Assembly: GCF_014652215.1 (NCBI RefSeq)
Contig: NZ_BMYJ01000004.1
Coordinates: forward strand, 186,001 to 250,000
DNA from: Neogemmobacter tilapiae
GTDB taxonomy: Bacteria > Pseudomonadota > Alphaproteobacteria > Rhodobacterales > Rhodobacteraceae
Direction: 5' to 3'
DNA length: 64,000 nucleotides
Below are positions 20,885 to 27,699 of this stretch, in pieces (position 1 is the first letter of the stretch; each line of letters begins with the position of its first letter). The notes beneath the pieces were generated by a model, which had not been told where the DNA came from, did not search any database, and saw nothing but the letters and a program-made list of their open reading frames with translations. The position numbers were made by a program, and so were the translations under genes.

Positions 20885-22666
20885 ATGGCCATGACAGATC
20901 TTAGCGACCCGAACGCCCGGTCGCGCCCCATGACCGGGGAAGAGCGCAAGGTGATCCTTGCGTCGTCCGCCGGGACCATTTTCGAATGGTATGACTTCTA
21001 TCTTTACGGCTCACTCGCCGCCATCATCGGGGCGCAGTTCTTTACGCCCTTCCCGGAATCGACGCGCAACGTGTTCGCCCTGCTGGCCTTTGCCGCCGGG
21101 TTTATCGTGCGTCCGTTCGGCGCGCTGGTCTTTGGTATGTTGGGCGACATCGTCGGCCGGAAATATACCTTCCTGATGACGATCCTGATCATGGGTCTGT
21201 CGACGTTCTTCGTGGGTCTGCTGCCCAGCTATTTCAGTTGGGGCGTTGCGGCACCGGTCATCCTGATCATCCTGCGCATGTTGCAAGGGCTGGCCTTGGG
21301 TGGGGAATATGGTGGTGCTGCGGTTTATGTGGCGGAACATGCCCCGCAAAACCGGCGTGGCTATTACACCAGCTTTATCCAGACCACGGCCACGCTGGGC
21401 CTGTTGCTGTCGCTGATCGTGATCCTGATGGTTCAGGGTTATGTCAACGGCAACTATCCTGACCAGCCGGTTCTGGATGCGGCCGGGGCCGCTGTCATGA
21501 ACGCCGATGGCACCCCTTCGATGCAGAAAGCCTTTAACGCCTGGGGCTGGCGGATTCCGTTCCTCGGGTCGATCTTCCTGCTGCTGATCTCGCTTTACAT
21601 CCGTCTGACGATGAACGAATCCCCCGCCTTCAAAAAGATGAAGGAAGAGGGTGCGGCATCCAAGGCACCGCTGCGCGAGGCTTTCGGCAACTGGAAGAAC
21701 GGCAAGATCGCCCTGATCGCGCTGCTGGGTCTGACCGCTGGGCAAGCCGTGGTCTGGTATTCGGGACAGTTCTACGCCCTGTTCTTCATCCAGAACATCG
21801 TCAAGGTTGACAGCTTCTCGGCCAACGTCTTTGTGGCTTGGTCGCTGATCCTGGGCACCGGCGGCTTTATCTTCTTTGGTTCGCTGTCGGACAAGATTGG
21901 CCGTAAGCCGATCATTCTGGCAGGCTGCCTGATTGCGGCGCTGACTTACTTCCCGGTCTTCTCGTTCCTGACGCAGACCGCGAACCCGGCGCTGCATGCC
22001 GCGCAGTCCAAAGAAGTTATCGTGACCGTCAACCCGGCCGACTGCTCGTTCCAGTTCAACCCGACGGGCACCGTGAAATTCACCAACTCTTGCGACATTG
22101 CCAAAGCACAATTGTCGCGGGCTTCGGTGAACTACACGACGGTCGAAGATGCGGCCGCCACCAACGCAACCGTCAAGATCGGCGACACCGTTCTGACCTC
22201 TTATGATGCGGCTGTGCTGACGGGCGACGAACTGGCGGCAGCCAAGAAAACCTTCGACACCGGTCTGGCCGACGCGCTGAAGGCGGCAGGCTATACCGAT
22301 ACCACGACGGTGGCCAAGGCCGAGCACTTCTTTGACATCTTCACCGGCCAGAAGATCACCATCGTGCTGACACTGACCTATCTGATCATCCTTGTGACGA
22401 TGGTTTACGGGCCGATCGCCGCAATGTTGGTTGAACTTTATCCGACCCGGATCCGTTATTCGGGCCTGTCGCTGCCTTACCATATCGGCAACGGCTGGTT
22501 CGGGGGTCTGCTGCCGGCGACCGCTTTCGCCATCAGCGCCCAGACGGGGAACATCTATTCGGGTCTGTGGTATGCCATCGTGGTGGCCCTGATGACGGTG
22601 GTCATCGGTGCGATCTTTGTGCCCGGCGGAACCCACAAGAAGAACATCTTCGCCGACGACAAATAA
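20885..22666 (+). CDS. MHS-family MFS transporter with large inserted domain
   Basis: Inner-membrane secondary transporter of 593 residues of the metabolite:H+ symporter type (ProP/ShiA relatives). Seen: SSAGTIFEWYDFYLYGSLA, the loop motif GDIVGRKYTF, RMLQGLALGGEYGGA and, in the C half, GSLSDKIGRKPII. Unusual is a hydrophilic stretch of about 110 residues (roughly 368-480), with two Cys, between C-terminal membrane helices. The start follows GGAGGAGAAGG. It sits behind acs, so acetate or another short organic acid is a reasonable but untested substrate. Confidence 0.88.
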   Translation: MAMTDLSDPNARSRPMTGEERKVILASSAGTIFEWYDFYLYGSLAAIIGAQFFTPFPESTRNVFALLAFAAGFIVRPFGALVFGMLGDIVGRKYTFLMTILIMGLSTFFVGLLPSYFSWGVAAPVILIILRMLQGLALGGEYGGAAVYVAEHAPQNRRGYYTSFIQTTATLGLLLSLIVILMVQGYVNGNYPDQPVLDAAGAAVMNADGTPSMQKAFNAWGWRIPFLGSIFLLLISLYIRLTMNESPAFKKMKEEGAASKAPLREAFGNWKNGKIALIALLGLTAGQAVVWYSGQFYALFFIQNIVKVDSFSANVFVAWSLILGTGGFIFFGSLSDKIGRKPIILAGCLIAALTYFPVFSFLTQTANPALHAAQSKEVIVTVNPADCSFQFNPTGTVKFTNSCDIAKAQLSRASVNYTTVEDAAATNATVKIGDTVLTSYDAAVLTGDELAAAKKTFDTGLADALKAAGYTDTTTVAKAEHFFDIFTGQKITIVLTLTYLIILVTMVYGPIAAMLVELYPTRIRYSGLSLPYHIGNGWFGGLLPATAFAISAQTGNIYSGLWYAIVVALMTVVIGAIFVPGGTHKKNIFADDK

Positions 22667-22728
22667 GGCGCGGCGAAGACACGGTCCCTTCGGCGGGCCG
22701 GGTTTCACCCCGGCCTGTCCACCTGACT

Positions 22729-22760
22729 GGCCCCGTCGCAGGATGGGGCCATTTTTTATT
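22729..22760 (+). terminator. Rho-independent terminator after MFS gene
   Basis: GGCCCC (22729-22734) and GGGGCC (22745-22750) form a 6-bp stem with a 10-nt loop, followed by ATTTTTTATT. A second GC hairpin lies at 22696-22715. It separates the MFS gene from the convergent asparaginase gene. Confidence 0.8.
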
Positions 22761-23607
22761 CGGGCTTTTGGCTTAGCCAAAGTCGCATCAGCGCGACCTC
22801 GGGGGTTTCCCGCCCCCCATTTTCGATCCCTGCCTGCCAGATGGCGGCCCCGGCCGCATAGGCCGCCGGGACCAACCCGCCGCTTTCGCATTGGCTGACC
22901 GCGCGAAGGTGGCAACCCCTTCGCACGGCCGCCGCCAGAACCGCGTGAAGGGCTGGATCGTGCATCATGGTTCCCGCGCCAAACACCCGCAAAACCGCGC
23001 CGTCCAATTCCTGCAAGGCCGCCCGCACAAAGCCCACGGGCAGGCCCGGCGTCAGCGTCAGCACCGCCAGCCGCCGATAAGGGTCAAAGCGGCGGGCCTT
23101 GGGGGCAAAGCCATCCTGCGGGACCGAGCGGAAGGAATCCGCCGCCTGCGAATCCGATTTCACCAGCCCCGCCCCCGGCAGAACCTTGCCCGCAAAGGCC
23201 AGCCAGACCCCCGGCTTGCCCTGCGCCGCCTGCAACGCCAAGGCCAGATTGCCCTCGGAATCGCCGCCTTGCCCCAGGGGTTTCATCGACCCACACAAGA
23301 CCACCGGAAACGCCAAATCCCCTAGGGCCTGCGACAAGGCCGCGCCTGTCAGCGCCATCGTGTCGGTGCCATGCACCACGATCACGCCATCGCCCCGGAA
23401 GCCCTCGATCAAATCCAGCATCCGGTTCCAGTCGCGCGGGCCGATGTCGGCGCTATCCACAAGGGGATCGAAGACTTCCATCCGTGGCGCAACACCCAGA
23501 TCGCGCAGGGCCGCCTCGACCAGCCCCTTGCCCGGCTGCAAACCATTTGGCCCTGCCACCATGCCGATTGTCCCGCCGGTGTGGATCACCAGAATATCCG
23601 CCATCAT
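22756..23607 (-). CDS. Asparaginase (type I/II superfamily)
   Basis: Hydrolyses L-asparagine to aspartate and ammonia. Both catalytic Thr motifs are present: HTGGTIGM near residue 9 and VVHGTDTMALTGAAL near 78; the conserved Lys is in CGSMKPL. Length 283 residues, slightly short, and without a signal peptide, so a cytoplasmic enzyme. Two adjacent ATGs open the frame (23607 and 23604). It converges with the MFS gene and is divergent from the DUF484-xerC pair. Confidence 0.88.
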   Translation of the reverse strand: MMADILVIHTGGTIGMVAGPNGLQPGKGLVEAALRDLGVAPRMEVFDPLVDSADIGPRDWNRMLDLIEGFRGDGVIVVHGTDTMALTGAALSQALGDLAFPVVLCGSMKPLGQGGDSEGNLALALQAAQGKPGVWLAFAGKVLPGAGLVKSDSQAADSFRSVPQDGFAPKARRFDPYRRLAVLTLTPGLPVGFVRAALQELDGAVLRVFGAGTMMHDPALHAVLAAAVRRGCHLRAVSQCESGGLVPAAYAAGAAIWQAGIENGGRETPEVALMRLWLSQKPE

Positions 23608-23758
23608 CGCCCCCGGAATGCCCTTTTGCGCGGCATATCAGATACAGAAACCCGCAAGAATCCCCGAATTTGCAGCCCGCGACCAAGGAAGGACTTTTTC
23701 CACAGGCCGATCTGCCGCTATAGTTGCCGTAAAGAACAAGAATGACGGGCAGTTTTAC

Positions 23759-24454
23759 ATGTTGAACGCTGACTTGCGGGACCGGCTTTTGGCCGAGCCT
23801 GATGTGATTCTGGAAGACCGCGATCTGATGCGGGCGCTGATCGAGGCGAATGGCCGCCTGATGGGCGACAATGTCGTCGATCTGCGCGGCATCGCGATGG
23901 ACAAGCTGGAAGAGCGTCTGGCGCGGCTGGAGGATACGCATCGGACGGTTATCGCCTCGGCCTATGAAAATCTGGCGGGGACGAACCAATTGCATCGGGC
24001 GGTGATCCAACTGTTGGATCAGACCGATTTCGAAGGGTTTCTGGCCGTGCTGAACGGGCCTTTTGCGGTGCAATTGCGGGTGCAATCGGTGCGGTTGATT
24101 CTGGAAACTGCACAAGAGGCGGATGAACCGGCCTTGCGGCAGGTGGATGATGTGGTGCGCGTGGCAGAAAAAGGCTTTGTCGAAAGCTATTTGACGGGAG
24201 GGCGTCCGGTGGTGGCGAAACCCGTAACCCTGCGTCGCACGACGGCGAAAAATGCGGAACCGGTCTTTGGCCGGGCGGCGCGCGAAATCCGGTCCGAGGC
24301 GCTGATGGCGCTGGACCTTGGCCCCGGACGTCTGCCGGGCCTGCTGGCCTTGGGCGCGTCGGACCCTTTGCAGTTCAAACCGGCGCAGGGGACGGAATTG
24401 CTGTCCTTCCTGGCGGGGGTGTTCGAACGCCTGATGCGGCGCTGGCTGGCATGA
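23759..24454 (+). CDS. DUF484 protein
   Basis: Cytoplasmic GAF-like protein of 231 residues (LLAEPDVILEDRDLMRALIEAN at the N-terminus, LLALGASDPLQFKPAQGTELLSFLAGVFERLMRRWL at the C-terminus), diagnostic of DUF484. Function unknown, but the gene commonly precedes xerC in Proteobacteria, as here, with a 4-bp ATGA overlap. ATG 23759 was chosen; the frame further upstream is antisense of the asparaginase gene. Confidence 0.88.
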   Translation: MLNADLRDRLLAEPDVILEDRDLMRALIEANGRLMGDNVVDLRGIAMDKLEERLARLEDTHRTVIASAYENLAGTNQLHRAVIQLLDQTDFEGFLAVLNGPFAVQLRVQSVRLILETAQEADEPALRQVDDVVRVAEKGFVESYLTGGRPVVAKPVTLRRTTAKNAEPVFGRAAREIRSEALMALDLGPGRLPGLLALGASDPLQFKPAQGTELLSFLAGVFERLMRRWLA

Positions 24455-25389
24455 CTCTGGCGCTTTCCCCTGCCGCCCGCGACGCGTTGGAAGGCTGGTG
24501 CAGCCATCTGCGCGGTGTTTCGGGCGCGGCGGAAAAGACCATCATCGCCTATCGCGCGGATGTTCTGGGCTGGTTGTCGTTTCTAGGGGAGCATCGCGGC
24601 GAAGGGCTGGGTGTGCCCGCGCTGATCAGCGTGCCGCTGTCCGACCTGCGCGCCTGGATGGCGCATGAACGGGGCAGGGGCCTTTCAGCGCGGTCGCTTT
24701 CGCGGGCCTTGTCGGCCGTCAAGCAGTTCACCGGCTGGCTGACCGACCGGCATGGCGGTGATGCCACCGCCGTCTTGCAGGCCCGGGCGCCCAAATTTCA
24801 GCGCAAACTGCCGCGTCCGTTGGAAACCGACGATGCGGCAACCGTGCTGGACCGGGTCGCCGAACAGCCGCGTGAGGAATGGGTGGCCGCCCGCGATCAG
24901 GCGGTGGTGACGTTGCTTTACGCCTGCGGCCTGCGGATTTCCGAGGCGCTGGGTCTGACCGGGCGTGACCATCCCTTGCCCGCTGTGCTGCGGATCAAGG
25001 GTAAGGGAGGCAAGACGCGCCTTGTGCCCGTCCTGCCGATGGCGGCCGAGGCGGTGGCGCGCTATGTGCAGCTATGCCCCTTTGACCTTGATGCAGAGGG
25101 GCCGTTGTTCCGGGGCGCGCGGGGTGGGCCCTTGAACCCGCGTCTGATTGCGCTGGCGATGGAGAAAGCCCGCGCCACTATGGGCTTGCCTGCAACCGCG
25201 ACCCCCCATGCCCTGCGCCATTCCTTTGCAACGCATCTGCTGGCGGCGGGCGGGGATTTGCGCAGCATTCAAGAGTTGTTAGGTCATGCCTCGCTTTCGA
25301 CCACGCAGGCCTATACCGCCGTCGATGCAGGCCGCTTGTTAGAGGTCTATGATCGCGCGCATCCGCGCGCCGCAGGTCAGGATTCTTGA
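24451..25389 (+). CDS. xerC: Tyrosine recombinase XerC
   Basis: Site-specific recombinase of 312 residues acting with XerD at dif to resolve chromosome dimers. An N-terminal SAM-like core-binding domain (about 10-105) is followed by the catalytic domain with Arg in CGLRISEALGL, Lys in KGKGGKTR, HALRHSFATH, GHASLSTTQ and the nucleophile Tyr in QAYTAV. Translationally coupled to DUF484 through ATGA. The context and length favour chromosomal XerC over a mobile-element integrase. Confidence 0.92.
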   Translation: MTLALSPAARDALEGWCSHLRGVSGAAEKTIIAYRADVLGWLSFLGEHRGEGLGVPALISVPLSDLRAWMAHERGRGLSARSLSRALSAVKQFTGWLTDRHGGDATAVLQARAPKFQRKLPRPLETDDAATVLDRVAEQPREEWVAARDQAVVTLLYACGLRISEALGLTGRDHPLPAVLRIKGKGGKTRLVPVLPMAAEAVARYVQLCPFDLDAEGPLFRGARGGPLNPRLIALAMEKARATMGLPATATPHALRHSFATHLLAAGGDLRSIQELLGHASLSTTQAYTAVDAGRLLEVYDRAHPRAAGQDS

Positions 25390-25446
25390 CGGTGCTGGCC
25401 TGCTTTGACGATTGCGCGGTGGCGAATTTTCGGCGATGACAGAGAC

Positions 25447-26151
25447 ATGACACCACGTCTTCAAGCCCTTGCCGTTCATCTGTTCACCGCGACCGGTGCT
25501 GTTCTGGCCATGTTTGCCATGCTGGCCGCGGTGGATCAGAAATGGGATGTGATGTTCCTGTGGCTGGTGGTGGCGCTTTTCGTCGATGGAATCGATGGGC
25601 CGCTGGCCCGCCGCTATGATGTGAAAAAGAACTGGCCGACCTATGATGGGGTTCTGCTGGATCTGATCGTCGACTTTCTGACCTATGTCTTCATTCCCGC
25701 CTATGCCCTGTTCCGATCCGGCCTTTTGCCCGGCTGGACGGGGTGGCTGGCGATCATCGTGATCACCTATGGTTCCGTGATCTATTTCGTCGACACGCGG
25801 ATGAAGACGAAGGACTATTCCTTTGCCGGGTTCCCGGCTTGCTGGAACATGGTGGTGCTGGTGATGTTCGCCCTGCATCCGCCGCAATGGGTGATCCTGC
25901 TGGTGGTCATTCTGCTGAGCCTGACCATGTTCACGAACCTTAAATTCATCCACCCCACCCGCACACCACGGTGGTATGAGTTGAACTTGGGCATGACCAT
26001 CGCCTGGGTCTGTTTTGCGACCTGGGCCGCCTGGATGGATTTTTCGGTCGGTTCCTTCACCAATCTGGGGCTGATCGTCACCTCGGTCTATCTGGCCTTG
26101 GCAGGGATCGTGCAGGAAATGCTGCCGGAACGGCCCGCGCGGATTCGCTAG
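25447..26151 (+). CDS. pcs: Phosphatidylcholine synthase
   Basis: Membrane CDP-alcohol phosphotransferase that joins CDP-diacylglycerol and choline to make phosphatidylcholine. The signature DG-x2-AR-x-G-x3-D-x3-D is seen from VDGIDGPLARRYD to YDGVLLDLIVD (about residues 40-75). About 8 hydrophobic segments over 234 residues. ATG 25447 gives the family start; the upstream in-frame start 25405 lacks support. This enzyme is typical of Rhodobacteria and Rhizobiales. It converges with the EamA gene. Confidence 0.92.
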   Translation: MTPRLQALAVHLFTATGAVLAMFAMLAAVDQKWDVMFLWLVVALFVDGIDGPLARRYDVKKNWPTYDGVLLDLIVDFLTYVFIPAYALFRSGLLPGWTGWLAIIVITYGSVIYFVDTRMKTKDYSFAGFPACWNMVVLVMFALHPPQWVILLVVILLSLTMFTNLKFIHPTRTPRWYELNLGMTIAWVCFATWAAWMDFSVGSFTNLGLIVTSVYLALAGIVQEMLPERPARIR

Positions 26152-26984
26152 ACTCGCATCAGAATGACGCCTGTGACGATCAAGCCCGCCGCGATGGCCT
26201 TGTCTCGGGTCATGCGTTCGCCAAAGATCAGCCATCCGATCAGGACGGCAAAGAGGATCGAGGTTTCGCGCAAGGCGGCGACCAAGGCCAGGGGGGCGAC
26301 GGTCATGGCCCAGACCGAGACCGCATAGGCCCCGTAACTGGCCCCGGAGGCAAAGGTGCCCAAGGCCCAAGAACGGCCATCGCGGGGCAGGGTTTTGAGG
26401 CCCTTCCACGCGAGGATGCCGCTGGAAAAGATCAAGCCATCGGCCACGAAAACCCATGCGATATAAGTGACGGCATCGCCCGACACCCGCGCGCCCAAGC
26501 CGTCGATCAGGGTATAGGTGGCGGTGGCGGCGGCGGAACCGAGAGCCCAGGGCAGCAGGCGGCGGTCTTCGTCGCCGTGAAAGACGCCGCGGGCCATCAA
26601 TAGGATGCCTGCGCCAAGGACGGCGACGGCGAGGTAACCTTTCAGGCCGACGACATCGTCAAGGAAAATCGCGCCGATCACGGCCACCACCATGGGGGCG
26701 GCCCCGCGGGCGATGGGGTAGACGCGGCTAAGGTCGCCGCGGTCGTAGGCGGTGATCAGAAAGAATTTATAGGCGAAATGGGTGCAGCCTGCCGCGATGA
26801 CCCAGGGAATCGCCGCCGGGTTCATCGGGCCGCTGACGGCGACCACGGCCAGACCGATGGGGATTTCGGTGAGGGACAGGATCAGCATCCCGCCCAGACG
26901 AGAGGCCCCGGTTTTGATCAGGGCGTTCCAGAGGGCGTGAAGGAAGGCCGCGCCGAGGACGGCGAGAAGGACGCCGAGGGTCAA
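26148..26984 (-). CDS. EamA/DMT-family transporter
   Basis: Inner-membrane permease of 278 residues with about ten hydrophobic segments in two EamA halves (LGAAFLHALWNALIKTG at the N-terminus; SILFAVLIGWLIFGERMTRDKAIAAGLI at the C-terminus). Substrate unknown. The start seems to be TTG at 26984, overlapping the ogt stop (TTGA), so it is probably translated with ogt. Confidence 0.85.
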   Translation of the reverse strand: MTLGVLLAVLGAAFLHALWNALIKTGASRLGGMLILSLTEIPIGLAVVAVSGPMNPAAIPWVIAAGCTHFAYKFFLITAYDRGDLSRVYPIARGAAPMVVAVIGAIFLDDVVGLKGYLAVAVLGAGILLMARGVFHGDEDRRLLPWALGSAAATATYTLIDGLGARVSGDAVTYIAWVFVADGLIFSSGILAWKGLKTLPRDGRSWALGTFASGASYGAYAVSVWAMTVAPLALVAALRETSILFAVLIGWLIFGERMTRDKAIAAGLIVTGVILMRV

Positions 26985-27430
26985 ATCAAGAGCCCCCCGG
27001 CGCCTTCGTGGCGCAGAAGGGCGACCTTGGTTTCCACCCCACCGGGGGCGGAGAAACCGCCCAGTCCGGTGGCCCCGAGAATGCGGTGGCAGGGGACGAG
27101 GATGGGCAGGGGGTTGGCCCCGCAGCCTTGGCCGACGGCTTGGGCCGTCACCCCCAGATCGCGGGCGAGGTCGCCGTAGGTTCGGGTTTCCCCGAAAGGA
27201 ATGGCCAGCATCGCGGCGCGCATTTTTCCGGCGAAACCGGGGGCGGGGGCGAGGGGGAGGTCGAAGGACTTCCGGTGGCCCGCAAAGTAGGCGGCGAGTT
27301 GGGTGATCGCCTCGGCCAGGACCGGGGAAGGATCACCCCCACCGGGGCCCCAGAAGAGGGCGGTGATTTGGCCGGCCTCTTCGGTCAGGGTCAGGGGTCC
27401 GAAAGGGCTGGGGGCGGTGGCGCGGTGCAT
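26981..27430 (-). CDS. ogt: Methylated-DNA-protein cysteine methyltransferase
   Basis: Suicide repair protein that takes O6-alkyl groups from guanine onto its own cysteine. Active-site motif VPCHRILGATG is near residue 117, preceded by the recognition helix region (GETRTYGDLARDLGVTAQAVGQ, GANPLPI). Length 149 residues: the Ogt form without an Ada regulatory domain. No evident truncation. Upstream lie a 130-bp gap and a cluster of palindromes. Confidence 0.92.
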   Translation of the reverse strand: MHRATAPSPFGPLTLTEEAGQITALFWGPGGGDPSPVLAEAITQLAAYFAGHRKSFDLPLAPAPGFAGKMRAAMLAIPFGETRTYGDLARDLGVTAQAVGQGCGANPLPILVPCHRILGATGLGGFSAPGGVETKVALLRHEGAGGLLI

Positions 27431-27560
27431 GGGGGGATATTGGTGGGGAATCTGGGGCGGGGCAAGAGGGGGTTTTCACGCGTGAAATGGGGGGTAGTGG
27501 GTTGAAAGTGTTGGAATAAAGGGAATTTGGATGATGTGGTTAACGGTTCTGCCGCGTGGG

Positions 27561-27699
27561 GGATGGGTAGATTGCCCATCCTATGTTTGTGGGTTGCGGG
27601 AGGATGATGGGCAGATTGCCCATCCTACTTGTGCGGGGTGGGGGAAAGATGGGCAGATTGCCCATCCTACGCGATGGTAGGATGGGCCATTGGCCCATC
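27561..27699. repeat. Four REP-like palindromes between ileS and ogt
   Basis: Three copies of a 23-bp unit (consensus GATGGGCAGATTGCCCATC plus CTAC) occur at about 27561-27583, 27606-27628 and 27648-27670. Each has 8-bp palindromic arms around GAT. A fourth, related palindrome, GATGGGCCATTGGCCCATC (27681-27699), overlaps the ileS stop codon. They look like REP-type extragenic repeats and could fold at the 3' end of the ileS transcript. The stretch 27431-27560 before them shows nothing recognisable. Confidence 0.8.

Noticed and set aside
21011-22915. 634-residue minus-strand ORF opposite the MFS gene
   Set aside because: Shadow frame with Arg/Gln/His-rich low-information sequence; the transporter on the other strand is certain.
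24451-25389. Tyrosine recombinase as a mobile-element integrase
   Set aside because: Length, the DUF484 neighbour and ATGA overlap identify chromosomal XerC; no att site or element genes are nearby.
27561-27699. CRISPR array or tandem repeat
   Set aside because: Units are self-palindromic with uneven spacing of 19-23 bp; a REP-type cluster explains them.
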